Positions 33,085 to 40,986 of a stretch of DNA of 64,000 nucleotides are shown in pieces. Within the stretch, counting starts at the first letter, position 1, and every line of letters starts with the position of its first letter. The notes under the pieces are model-generated. The model searched no databases, was not told the DNA's origin, and was given only the letters and a program-made list of their open reading frames with translations. Source of the stretch: Arthrobacter crusticola (lineage in GTDB: Bacteria > Actinomycetota > Actinomycetes > Actinomycetales > Micrococcaceae); assembly GCF_004357995.1 (NCBI RefSeq), contig NZ_SMTK01000003.1, forward strand, positions 186,001 through 250,000. Direction: 5' to 3'. The position numbers were made by a program, and so were the translations under genes.

Positions 33085-33767
33085 CTTCCCCCGCCTCCCT
33101 CCAGCGTCCCGCCGCCGGCCCGGATCTGCTCCGGAACCCCGTGATCGCGGTGCTCCGCGCGGGCCACGCGGACCAGTACGCCCCGGTGATCGAATCGCTC
33201 CTCACCGGAGGTCTCTCCTCGATCGAGCTGACCCTCAGTACCCCCGGCGCCCTCGAGGAGCTGCCGCGGCTGCTCGACCGCTTCGGCGCCGCGGCCGAGA
33301 TCGGTATCGGCACGGTCACCGGGATCGAGCAGGCCCGCCGGGCCATCGATGCCGGAGCGGCCTACATCGTCACCCCGGTGATGGACCTTCCCACCGTGGG
33401 CCTGTGCGTCGAACGGGGCATCCCGGTCTACCCCGGCGGCCTGACCCCCACCGAACTGCTGGCGGGCTGGAACGCGGGGGCGACGGCGGTCAAGCTGTTC
33501 CCCGCCTCCACCGTGGGCCCCGGGTATATCGGCCAGCTGCGCGGGCCCTTCCCTGACATTTCCGTCATTCCCAGCGGCGGCATCGGCATCAACGACGTGC
33601 CCGGCTGGATCGAGGCCGGTGCGCTCGCCGTCAGCCTCGGCGGACCGCTCCTGCAGGACGCCTTCGCCGGGGGAAACCCGGCAGGCCTGATCCAGCGGGC
33701 CCGCGAGGTCTCCGAACTGGTGGCCCGGTCACGTCCGGCCCCCGCCCCGCAGGGAGCGGAGGAATGA
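33081..33767 (+). CDS. eda: KDPG/KHG aldolase
   Basis: 228 residues; ATG overlaps the KduD stop (ATGA). Class I aldolase: Schiff-base K138 in ATAVKLFPAS, E49 in SIELTLSTPGA as proton shuttle, R26 (VLRAGH) and GGIGI phosphate-binding loop. It cleaves 2-keto-3-deoxy-6-phosphogluconate to pyruvate and glyceraldehyde-3-phosphate. Its position before KDG kinase closes the Entner-Doudoroff-type lower branch. It may also accept KDPGal, but the preceding KduD suggests KDPG. Confidence 0.93.
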   Translation: MTSPASLQRPAAGPDLLRNPVIAVLRAGHADQYAPVIESLLTGGLSSIELTLSTPGALEELPRLLDRFGAAAEIGIGTVTGIEQARRAIDAGAAYIVTPVMDLPTVGLCVERGIPVYPGGLTPTELLAGWNAGATAVKLFPASTVGPGYIGQLRGPFPDISVIPSGGIGINDVPGWIEAGALAVSLGGPLLQDAFAGGNPAGLIQRAREVSELVARSRPAPAPQGAEE

Positions 33768-34741
33768 CCGAGGTGTCCGGCGGGAGCCCCGCCGGGTCCG
33801 GCGGGGTCATCACCCTCGGTGAAACCATGGCCCTGATGAGGGCACAGACGCCAGGGCCGCTGGCCCACGCCTCCGAACTCGGCCTGGGCATCGGCGGTGC
33901 CGAATCCAATGTCGCCATCGCCCTGGCCCGGCTCGGCACCCCGGTGTCGTGGTTCGGCCGGGTGGGTGCGGACAGCCTGGGTGAGCTCGTGGTCCGCGAG
34001 CTGCGCGCCGAAGGCCTCGAGGTGCGCGCGATCCGCGACCCGGCGGCGCCCACCGGGCTGATGATCAAGGAACGGCGTACCCAGCACAACCAGAAGGTCT
34101 GGTACTACCGGGCCGGCAGCGCCGGCTCCCGCCTCGACCCCGCCGACGTGCCGGTGGAAGAGATCGCCGCCGCCGCGCTTCTTCACGTCACCGGCATCAC
34201 CCCCGCGCTGTCGGCGTCGGCCGCCGACGCCGTCGACCTCGCCGTGCGGACGGCGCGCGCAGCGGGCACCACCGTGTCCTTCGACGTCAACTACCGCGGG
34301 GCGCTGTGGAGCCCCGAGGTCGCCTCGCCCGTGCTCCGGAGTCTCGCGGGCAGCGCCGACATCCTGTTCGCCGGAGACGACGAAGCCGCCCTGCTGGTGG
34401 GCCCGGCGGAGGATCCCAGGGAACTCGCCGGCGCGCTCGCCGAGCTCGGGCCCTCGCAGGTCGTGGTCAAGCGCGGCGGCCAGGGGTGCGTGGCCCTGGT
34501 GGACGGGGTGTATTTCGAACAGGCCGCCATTCCCGTTCAGCCGGTCGACACCGTCGGTGCCGGTGATGCCTTCGTCGCCGGGTATCTCGCCGAACGGTTG
34601 AGGGGGCTCACGCCCCGGGAGTGCCTGCTGACGGCGGTGCGCACCGGGGCCTTCGCGTGCCTGGTGCCCGGAGACTGGGAGGGGATGCCGCGGCGCAGCG
34701 AACTCGGGCTGCTTGAGGCGACGGAGCCGGTATCGCGCTGA
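33764..34741 (+). CDS. kdgK: 2-keto-3-deoxygluconate kinase (PfkB family)
   Basis: 325 residues, last gene of the operon; ATG overlaps the aldolase stop. The N-terminal GETMALMRAQTPGPL and GGAESNVAIALARLG match KDG kinases; RVGADSLGELVVRELRAEGLEV follows. The PfkB signature is DTVGAGDAF (catalytic base D268) near the end. It phosphorylates KDG at C6 with ATP, giving KDPG for the adjacent aldolase. The substrate call rests on the neighbours. Confidence 0.92.
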   Translation: MTEVSGGSPAGSGGVITLGETMALMRAQTPGPLAHASELGLGIGGAESNVAIALARLGTPVSWFGRVGADSLGELVVRELRAEGLEVRAIRDPAAPTGLMIKERRTQHNQKVWYYRAGSAGSRLDPADVPVEEIAAAALLHVTGITPALSASAADAVDLAVRTARAAGTTVSFDVNYRGALWSPEVASPVLRSLAGSADILFAGDDEAALLVGPAEDPRELAGALAELGPSQVVVKRGGQGCVALVDGVYFEQAAIPVQPVDTVGAGDAFVAGYLAERLRGLTPRECLLTAVRTGAFACLVPGDWEGMPRRSELGLLEATEPVSR

Positions 34742-34774
34742 CACCCGCCGGGAGGGGCCCTGCCCGCGCCGGCC

Positions 34775-35230
34775 TTAACCGGCGGTGGAGCCGGCCCGGG
34801 TGGCTGCCGCGATGATCCCGCGCATTGAATCGTTAAGCGCTTCGACCTGGTCCCGGGTCAGCCCGAGCCGCTCCAGCATGGTTCCCGGCACGCCGACGGC
34901 CTCCGCCCTCAATGCCGTGCCCGTCTCCGTCAGGCGCACCGCCAGCGTCCGCTCGTTCCCGGGCACCCGGTTCCGGGTGAGGTAGCCGAGGGACTCAAGC
35001 CGTTTGAGCATCGGCGAGATGGTGGCCGGTTCCATCATGAGGATCTCGCTGATCTCCCGCAGCGACCGGTTGTCCTGCTCCCAGAGGATGAGCATCACGA
35101 GGTACTGGGGGTGGGTGAGATTCAGCTTATCCAGGACCGGACGGTACGCGTTGACCACCGTCCGTGAGGCAATGGACAGCGCAAAGCAGAGCTGGCGCTC
35201 AAGCATCAGATCGTCGTCGGGGGCGGACAT
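34775..35230 (-). CDS. OhrR-type MarR regulator (organic peroxide sensor)
   Basis: 151 residues from ATG at 35230 (GGATGGAG upstream); a longer frame lacks similarity. The N-terminus LERQLCFALSIAS places a cysteine at residue 15, the peroxide-sensing position of OhrR, with Y29 (NAYRPVL) retained. The second Tyr of the sensor site (Tyr40 in Bacillus) is replaced by His40 (LTHPQYL). The winged-helix HTH is LREISEILMMEPATISPMLKRLESLGYLTR. No ohr gene is adjacent; an Lpd-like flavoenzyme is divergent and could be the target. Confidence 0.82.
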   Translation of the reverse strand: MSAPDDDLMLERQLCFALSIASRTVVNAYRPVLDKLNLTHPQYLVMLILWEQDNRSLREISEILMMEPATISPMLKRLESLGYLTRNRVPGNERTLAVRLTETGTALRAEAVGVPGTMLERLGLTRDQVEALNDSMRGIIAAATRAGSTAG

Positions 35231-35279
35231 GGCTCCATCCTGAGGTAGAAAAACTTCCTGCGGAATAAAGCTTAGCGCA

Positions 35280-35290
35280 CTAACAGTTAG
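35280..35290. promoter_or_regulatory. Inverted repeat at the OhrR-like promoter
   Basis: CTAACAGTTAG pairs CTAAC and GTTAG around one base, 50 bp upstream of the regulator ATG. It is a candidate operator. A second 7-bp stem, CAACCCC (35321-35327) and GGGGTTG (35332-35338), lies further upstream. The 300-bp gap 35231-35530 holds no gene. Confidence 0.4.
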
Positions 35291-35530
35291 ACGATCTGAA
35301 TGCGGAAGGCCTCGTCGAAACAACCCCTCCGGGGGTTGGCTGTGGAGCGGGCCTTTCCATCCTGACGGGCAGGTTCTGTGCGGTCTGCCGTTCCAGGGGC
35401 GCTGAAGATCCGCGCTTGTACCACAGCGGCAGGGAGTCGATCTCCCGGGCGGCAGCACAAAAATCAGGGTCCCGATTGCGGGCCCGGTGGGCCGGTTTCT
35501 CCCGGCACCACATGGTGGAAGGCATGAAAA

Positions 35531-36952
35531 GTGACTGAAGTGAAGACAGCCGACGTCGTCGTCATCGGCGGCGGCCCGGTTGGAGAGAATGTGGCCGATC
35601 GGGCGGTTCGGGGCGGACTGACTGCGGTGCTGGTTGAATCGGAGCTGGTCGGCGGGGAGTGCTCGTACTGGGCCTGCATGCCGTCCAAGGCGCTCATCCG
35701 GTCCGGCGCCGCCCTTTCCGCCGCACTGTCCCTGCCCGGGGCGCGCGAAGCGGTCACCGGAAGACTCGACGCCGCCCAGGTGTTAGCCCGCCGCGATGCG
35801 ATGGCGGCCAACTGGGACGACTCGGGGCAGGCGAAGTGGGTGGCGCAGCAGGGGATCACCCTTGCCCGCGGCCATGGACGTATCTCCGGAGAGCGCGAGG
35901 TTGAGGTCACAGCCCTGGACGGGACGGTCACCACGATCCAGGCCCGCCAGGCTGTCGTGATTGCCACCGGGTCCGTGCCGGTGGTTCCCGCCATCGAAGG
36001 GCTCGATGAGACTCCGTTCTGGGGCACCCGCGAACTTGTCTCCGCTGAGGACGTTCCGGAGTCGATCACGGTGATCGGCGCTGGGGTGGCCGGCACCGAG
36101 CTCGCCCAGGCCTTCTCCCGGCTCGGGGCGAAGGTGACGCTTATTGCCCGCAGCGGGATCCTTCGGGAATTTCCGACGCCGGCGGCCGACATTGTGAAGA
36201 ACGCCCTGGAAAAGGAAGGGGTCCGCGTCCTGACCAACACCGGCGTCCGGACCGTCGCCAAGAACGGCGAAAACGCAGTGTCGGTCACCCTCGACAGCGG
36301 CGACACCATCGAGTCCGAGAAGCTGCTCGTGGCCACCGGCCGCCGGCCGGCACTGGACGGGCTCGGACTCGAGGATCTCGGGCTCAGCGCTACGGGCCTT
36401 CCCTCGGATGACACGGGACGGGTCCGCAGCGCAGGGGACTGGCTCTATGTCCTGGGTGATGCCGCCGACAAGGTGATGCTGACCCATCAGGGCAAGTACG
36501 AGGCCCGTGCCGCAGGTGATGCCATCGCGGCCCGTGCCGCCGGCACCCTCGGTGATGCCGTCGAGCCGTGGGGCAGGTATGCCGCGACGGCGAACTCGTA
36601 TGCGGTGCCGCAGGTGGTCTTCACCGATCCGGAAATCGCTATGGTGGGACGCACGCTTGAGCAGGCACAGAAGGACGGGGTCAACGCGTCGGAGGTCTCG
36701 CTGCCGATCGCAGTGGCCGGTTCCGCCCTCCACTCCGAGGGGTACACCGGATGGGCGCAGATGATTGTCGACGAGGACCGCAGGGTCATCATCGGCGCGA
36801 CCCTGGCCGGGCCGGACGTCGCTGAAATGCTCCACGCGGCGACGATCGCGATTGCCGGCGAGGTACCGTTGGAGCGGCTTTGGCATGCAGTTCCGTCGTT
36901 CCCGACGGTCAGTGAGGTCTGGCTGCGGCTCCTCGAACAGTACGGGCTGTAG
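35531..36952 (+). CDS. Lpd-like pyridine nucleotide-disulfide oxidoreductase
   Basis: 473 residues from GTG at 35531, with GGAAGG 8 bp upstream. FAD motif VVIGGGPVGENVADRAV; redox disulfide CSYWAC (CxxxxC) in GECSYWACMPSKAL; NAD domain VIGAGVAGTELAQAFSRLG; second FAD motif VLGDAAD. The C-terminus has H and E spaced like dihydrolipoamide dehydrogenase (LWHAVPSFPTVSE). No 2-oxoacid dehydrogenase subunits are near, so it is likely a mercuric reductase-like or mycothione/dihydrolipoyl-type stress reductase. It is divergent from the OhrR-like sensor, which may control it. Confidence 0.88.
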   Translation: MTEVKTADVVVIGGGPVGENVADRAVRGGLTAVLVESELVGGECSYWACMPSKALIRSGAALSAALSLPGAREAVTGRLDAAQVLARRDAMAANWDDSGQAKWVAQQGITLARGHGRISGEREVEVTALDGTVTTIQARQAVVIATGSVPVVPAIEGLDETPFWGTRELVSAEDVPESITVIGAGVAGTELAQAFSRLGAKVTLIARSGILREFPTPAADIVKNALEKEGVRVLTNTGVRTVAKNGENAVSVTLDSGDTIESEKLLVATGRRPALDGLGLEDLGLSATGLPSDDTGRVRSAGDWLYVLGDAADKVMLTHQGKYEARAAGDAIAARAAGTLGDAVEPWGRYAATANSYAVPQVVFTDPEIAMVGRTLEQAQKDGVNASEVSLPIAVAGSALHSEGYTGWAQMIVDEDRRVIIGATLAGPDVAEMLHAATIAIAGEVPLERLWHAVPSFPTVSEVWLRLLEQYGL

Positions 36953-37022
36953 GCCGGTACGGCGGCGGATTCAAGGCGGGAGCTCGACGGCTCCTGATGG
37001 CCGATGCGGTGTTCCCGGGCGG

Positions 37023-37640
37023 TTATGAGCCCGGGGGCACCTCGTCCGCATGGGTGCGCTTGTAATAGGCGCGCGAGGCGCGGACTCGCATCCCGCAGGC
37101 CGGCGTGCACCATTCCCTGCGGGGATGGTCCTTGAGGAAGAACAGGAAACATCCCGGCGCCTGGCAATCGCGCAGCTGGTGCAGGCGCTCCCCGGAAAAC
37201 AGATCGGCGGCGTCCCGGGCCAGCGCGGACAACGCCGCCCGGGGGGCGGTGCTCCGGGCCCGGGTGGACTTCGACAATGCGCCCTGCGGCGTGAGGGTCA
37301 GTACCGGGGATGCCGGCGCCAGTGCGGCGGCGCGGTTCAGGACCGCGACGGGCCCGTCGGCCGGGCTGAGCCCCTTGGTCAGGTCGGCGGCGAGGGTCCG
37401 CACGGCGCTGCGCAGTTCGAGGAACAGTGCGAGGTCGCCTTCCCTGGCCTCGGCGAGCTCCTCGGCGGGCAGTTCAATCCCGTCGAGCTGAGGGGCCACT
37501 TCGAGGACCCAGGCCGCCACATCGGCCGGCGTCGAAAGTCCCTCCCGGGGCTTCCCGCGTACCGCGAAGTAGGTGTTCGCGAGGTCCAGGGCCGGGGAGT
37601 CCCGAATGACCGGAGCTCCACCCTCGTATGTCATGGGCAT
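37023..37640 (-). CDS. CGNR zinc-finger transcriptional regulator (variant CGMR)
   Basis: 205 residues. The N-terminal ABATE domain (about 1-145) contains ALDLANTYFAVRGKPREGL. The C-terminal zinc finger is CQAPGCFLFFLKDHPRREWCTPACGMRVRASRAYYKR, with four cysteines and the signature CGMR in place of CGNR. The family is thought to bind DNA. The start is the ATG at 37640 if leaderless (TATCAT six bases upstream) or 37634 if GAGAAG serves as ribosome site. Convergent with the Lpd-like gene. Confidence 0.83.
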   Translation of the reverse strand: MPMTYEGGAPVIRDSPALDLANTYFAVRGKPREGLSTPADVAAWVLEVAPQLDGIELPAEELAEAREGDLALFLELRSAVRTLAADLTKGLSPADGPVAVLNRAAALAPASPVLTLTPQGALSKSTRARSTAPRAALSALARDAADLFSGERLHQLRDCQAPGCFLFFLKDHPRREWCTPACGMRVRASRAYYKRTHADEVPPGS

Positions 37641-37646
37641 CTTCTC

Positions 37647-37675
37647 ATGATAGCAGTAATCTACAAACGTGAGAA
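37647..37675 (-). promoter_or_regulatory. Promoter of the CGNR regulator gene
   Basis: Minus strand TTCTCA (37670-37675), 17 bp, TATCAT (37647-37652). The start ATG follows after six bases. The -35 is weak. Confidence 0.35.
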
Positions 37676-37871
37676 CAGTGCACTCCGTCCGGTCGCTTCA
37701 CGCCGGGCCGACTCTCTCCAAATGAGTTCCGGGACGGCGGCGTGTCCGCCGCGACACGCCGCCGTACTTCCCGGTGAAGGGCGGCCCCGGTCCTGCCCCC
37801 GGGGCGCGGAGGTGCGCGGATTATGGCCCCTGCGCCGGGCCGACGCGCCCCGCGGCGTAAACTGGAGATCT

Positions 37872-37906
37872 GCGGACAAGTTTGTGCCACTCCAGGCGAT
37901 GTCCGC
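37872..37906 (+). promoter_or_regulatory. Inverted repeat before the UDG-like gene
   Basis: GCGGACA (37872-37878) and TGTCCGC (37900-37906) are perfect 7-bp arms around 21 bp. They end two bases before AGGAGG (37908-37913), so a stem could affect translation, or be an operator. A -10-like TAAACT lies at 37858-37863. Confidence 0.4.
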
Positions 37907-37918
37907 TAGGAGGTTGAA

Positions 37919-38563
37919 TTGGCACAACGTATGGCGGACCCCACCTATCAGGCCCAGCAATGGGAGCGGCGCTACGATCCCAACATTGAAGACGTGAACC
38001 GGCTGTGCGATTCGCTCGGGGCCCTCAAGCCCGGGTCAACCGTTCCGTACATCGACCCGGTGCATGACGTCGATGGCTGCAAGATCGTCAGTCTTTTCTC
38101 GAGTCCCGGTTCGTCGCTGCCCTCGGGGTTTGTCTCGTTCGAAAACGACGATCCGGCCTCCGTGCGGATTGCCGAGATCTACGAGTCCGCCGGCCTGCGC
38201 CCCGAGCAGGTCATGCCGTGGAACGCCTACCCATGGTTCCTTGAGGAAGGCAAGGAGCGGGCTCTGTCGATGGACCAGATCGCCGACGGTGTGAAACCGC
38301 TCCTGAGCTTCCTCCAGCAGGTTCCGCGCGCGTCGGCGCTGATCGCGCACGGAGCCGACGCCCATAAGGCGGCCCGCCGGCTCATGAAACTCGAGAACCG
38401 GGCCATCTACAAGCGCGGCTTCAAGATCTATGAGGTGCGCTCCACCAGCGAGCGGGCCTTCAAGGGGACGCCGGCAAACCAGGAAATCTGGCTCAAAGAA
38501 ATTCATGCGGCCTACACCGACGCCATGGGCCGCGCCGGCATCCGGGTCCGCCAGACCATCTAG
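37919..38563 (+). CDS. Uracil-DNA glycosylase superfamily-like protein
   Basis: 214 residues from TTG at 37919, with AGGAGG five bases upstream; an ATG at 37931 is the alternative. Segments SLFSSPGSS (59-67), MPWNAYPWFL (99-108) and IAHGADAH (142-149) resemble the UDG-fold active-site loop, the N-x-x-P-W element and the following strand of actinobacterial UDG-like proteins. The canonical HPS motif near the C-terminus is not seen (STSERAF instead), so glycosylase activity is doubtful. It lies 107 bp before a spore-photoproduct-lyase-family gene, so a DNA-damage role is inferred. Moderate confidence on family only. Confidence 0.55.
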   Translation: MAQRMADPTYQAQQWERRYDPNIEDVNRLCDSLGALKPGSTVPYIDPVHDVDGCKIVSLFSSPGSSLPSGFVSFENDDPASVRIAEIYESAGLRPEQVMPWNAYPWFLEEGKERALSMDQIADGVKPLLSFLQQVPRASALIAHGADAHKAARRLMKLENRAIYKRGFKIYEVRSTSERAFKGTPANQEIWLKEIHAAYTDAMGRAGIRVRQTI

Positions 38564-38670
38564 GCCGCCCCGGGCCCCGGACGCCCGGACCGCCGTAGCC
38601 CGGTCGACCGCCGAAGTGTCGGTGCGCCGCGATAGCGTGGAATTTCCCCACGAACCGGAGCCAGGCATTC

Positions 38671-39738
38671 ATGATTGAGGCAAGCAAACTCCTCCAGGTC
38701 AGCCGTATCTACATTGAACCGGAGGCAGCCGTGCTTCCCCGGGGCCGACAGGTGCTGGCACGCTGGCCGGAGGCCGAGGTGGTCGAAGTGGCGAGCCACT
38801 GGCGCATCCCCGAGCTCAGCGGTGATGAAGCGAACGTCCGGCGCTGGGTGCGGATCAAGACCGAGGCGCTCGTCGTGGGCGTCAAGAAGTCGCTGGCGGC
38901 AAAGCCCAACGGGCGCTCCGCCGACTTTATCGCGCCCTCCACGGCGAACGGCTGCGCGATGGCCTGCGTCTACTGCTACGTCCCCCGGCACAAGGGCTAC
39001 AGCAACCCCATCACGGTCTTCGCGAACATTGAGCAGATCACCGGTTATCTCGAACGGCACGTGGCGCGCCAGGGCATGAAGCTGGAGCCCAACCAGTGCG
39101 ATGACACAGCGTGGGTCTACGACATCGGCGAGAACAGCGACTGTTCGGTCGACGCGATGGTCAGCGACAATGTCCGGGACCTCGTCGATCTCTTCGGGAG
39201 CCTGCCGACGGCCAAGCTGTCCTTTGCCACGAAGTACGTCAACCGGGACCTGCTCGACTGGGACCCGCGCGGCCGAAGCCGGGTTCGGTTCTCCCTCATG
39301 CCCGAGCGGCTGGCGCGGGTCGTCGACGTCCGCACCTCGCCCATCGCTGAGCGCCTTGCCGCGGTCAATGACTTCGTGGAGGCCGGGTACGAGGTCCACC
39401 TCAACTTCTCCCCGGTGATCGTCACGCCCGGATGGCAGGAGGAGTGGCGCTCGCTGTTCGCCCAGATCGACGCCGTCCTGACACCGCAGGCCAAGGAGCA
39501 GCTCGCGGCGGAGGTCATCTTCCTCACCCACAACCAGCAGCTCCACGAGGTCAACCTCGGCTGGCACCCACGCGCCGAGGAGATCCTGTGGAGGCCCGAG
39601 CTCCAGGAACAGAAACGCTCGTCGAACGGATTCATCAACGTCCGGTACACCGCCGCCGAAAAGCGCGGCTACCTCGACGACTTCCGGGCTCTGATGGGGC
39701 GCCACATTCCGTACTGCCGGATCCGCTACGCCTTCTAG
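38671..39738 (+). CDS. Spore photoproduct lyase-family radical SAM enzyme
   Basis: 355 residues. The radical SAM cluster is C95-A-M-A-C99-V-Y-C102 in NGCAMACVYCYVPRHKGY. C143 (EPNQCDDTAW) sits where SplB of Bacillus has the H-atom donor Cys141. Downstream blocks are DIGENSDCSVDA, LSFATKYVNRDLLDW and HLNFSPVIVTPGWQEEW. SplB reverses the 5-thyminyl-5,6-dihydrothymine dimer in spores; homologues exist in non-sporulating actinobacteria with unknown substrate. A GGAG site precedes the ATG. Confidence 0.85.
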   Translation: MIEASKLLQVSRIYIEPEAAVLPRGRQVLARWPEAEVVEVASHWRIPELSGDEANVRRWVRIKTEALVVGVKKSLAAKPNGRSADFIAPSTANGCAMACVYCYVPRHKGYSNPITVFANIEQITGYLERHVARQGMKLEPNQCDDTAWVYDIGENSDCSVDAMVSDNVRDLVDLFGSLPTAKLSFATKYVNRDLLDWDPRGRSRVRFSLMPERLARVVDVRTSPIAERLAAVNDFVEAGYEVHLNFSPVIVTPGWQEEWRSLFAQIDAVLTPQAKEQLAAEVIFLTHNQQLHEVNLGWHPRAEEILWRPELQEQKRSSNGFINVRYTAAEKRGYLDDFRALMGRHIPYCRIRYAF

Positions 39739-39768
39739 TCCGGTCAAATACGACGGTTGCAATTTTCC

Positions 39769-39797
39769 TTGTGGGCGGATACCCCCGGTCCTACAAT
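39769..39797 (+). promoter_or_regulatory. Promoter of a small-protein gene
   Basis: TTGTGG (39769-39774), 17 bp, TACAAT (39792-39797). It lies 31 bp past the SPL stop. Confidence 0.6.
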
Positions 39798-39861
39798 CGA
39801 TTCACCCCGCAACCGCCGACTGGCGCGGCGCGGTGGGCATTTTCAGGGAGAGGACGTTTCC

Positions 39862-40056
39862 ATGATGATCCGGCCCGAGTCCGGCGGCTCCGAAACCCCC
39901 GGGCGGCGCAGGTACCAGCGACCCTCGCCCACGGCACTGCGGAACCCCGAGTCAAACAAGCTGCTGCGCGACCTTTCCGCCCGGCGCCACCAGGCGATGC
40001 AGAGCCTGACCAACCGGGCGCGGGCGAACCGCCGCACGCCTCCTCCGTCCACCTGA
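39862..40056 (+). CDS. Small basic hypothetical protein
   Basis: 64 residues from ATG at 39862, preceded by AGGGAGAGGA and the promoter at 39769-39797. Rich in Arg, Pro and Ser; predicted soluble, with a central helix (NKLLRDLSARRHQAMQSLTNRARANRR). No family recognised. Its own promoter and ribosome site support it as real. Confidence 0.55.
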   Translation: MMIRPESGGSETPGRRRYQRPSPTALRNPESNKLLRDLSARRHQAMQSLTNRARANRRTPPPST

Positions 40057-40135
40057 GACGGACACACGCCGGCTCCTCCGGAACTTCCCCGGAGCAGGCG
40101 GCGGGCGGGAAATCAGCGGGCGGAAGGGCGGCGCG

Positions 40136-40966
40136 GTGATCTCCAAGCATTCCGGGTCCATCCCCCCGCCCGCCGGCGCCTGGCCGGACCCGCCCGCGCT
40201 TCCCCGCCCGCTCATCATGGACCAGTGCTGGGCCGACGCGGTCTTCCTGCACTGGAGGATCCCGGTGGCTACCGCCGCACGCTACCTGCCGCCGGGGGTG
40301 GAGCCCGATGAGATCGACGGCTCCACCTGGGTCGGCCTGATCGGCTTCCGTATGGTCGGCGCCGGGCTGGGGCAGGGGAGGCCCGTTCCCTATCTTGGGT
40401 CGTTCACTGAAATCAATGTCCGCCTGTATTCGCGGGGGCCCGACGGCGTGCGCGGCGTCGTCTTCGTCACCCTCGACGCGTCGCGCCTCGCCGTCGTGCT
40501 TGCGGCCCGGGCCTTCGGAATCAACTATGTGTGGTCCCGCTGCCGCCCGACGATCGGGGCCGCCGGCGCCGCGGGCGGAGAGCGGTTCGGCTACGACGTC
40601 CGGCGGTACCGCGGCGGGGCGTCCTCCTCGTTTTCGGTGCGCCCCGACCGGACCGCTGCCGCGGCCGATCCCCTCTCGCTGGAACTGACCGCCCGGTACG
40701 GGCTGCATACCAGATTCGGCGGAGGCACGCTCTATATCCCCAACACCCACGAACCCTGGCGGCTCTACCCCGCCGACGTGGTCCACCTCCGGGATGACCT
40801 GATTGCGGCGGCGGGCTTCGAGGTCTCGGGCCCGCCCGAGTCCGTGCTCTTTTCGCCGGGGGTGCAGACCCAGTTCGGGAGGCCGGGAGTTCCGGCGCCG
40901 GGCCTGCGGAGGCGCGCGGTTCCCGGTGCCGGAAAAACCCTTGACGGGGGATCGATGCGGGCGTAA
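40136..40966 (+). CDS. YqjF-like DUF2071 protein
   Basis: 276 residues from GTG at 40136 with an AAGGGCGG site close by. Family marks are MDQCWADAVFLHWRIPVATAARYLPPGVEPDEIDGSTWVGLIGFRM, FTEINVRLYSRG, and GVRGVVFVTLDASRLAVVLAAR, as in YqjF/DUF2071 proteins. The function of this family is unknown; it is soluble and of acetoacetate decarboxylase-like fold. It sits just before the ArsR gene, whose promoter overlaps its 3' end. Confidence 0.8.
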   Translation: MISKHSGSIPPPAGAWPDPPALPRPLIMDQCWADAVFLHWRIPVATAARYLPPGVEPDEIDGSTWVGLIGFRMVGAGLGQGRPVPYLGSFTEINVRLYSRGPDGVRGVVFVTLDASRLAVVLAARAFGINYVWSRCRPTIGAAGAAGGERFGYDVRRYRGGASSSFSVRPDRTAAAADPLSLELTARYGLHTRFGGGTLYIPNTHEPWRLYPADVVHLRDDLIAAAGFEVSGPPESVLFSPGVQTQFGRPGVPAPGLRRRAVPGAGKTLDGGSMRA

Positions 40967-40969
40967 GTT
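40941..40969 (+). promoter_or_regulatory. Promoter of the ArsR/AHSA1 operon
   Basis: TTGACG (40941-40946), 17 bp, TAAGTT (40964-40969). Predicted start near 40976-40978, i.e. at the ATG. Leaderless. Confidence 0.75.
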
Positions 40970-40986
40970 ACAACCAAATGGTTGTA
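40969..40986 (+). promoter_or_regulatory. Palindromic operator spanning the ArsR start codon
   Basis: TACAACCA (40969-40976) and TGGTTGTA (40979-40986) form a perfect 8-bp inverted repeat with a 2-bp centre. The ATG (40978-40980) lies inside it, so a bound dimer would cover both the transcription start and the leaderless start codon. Confidence 0.75.
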
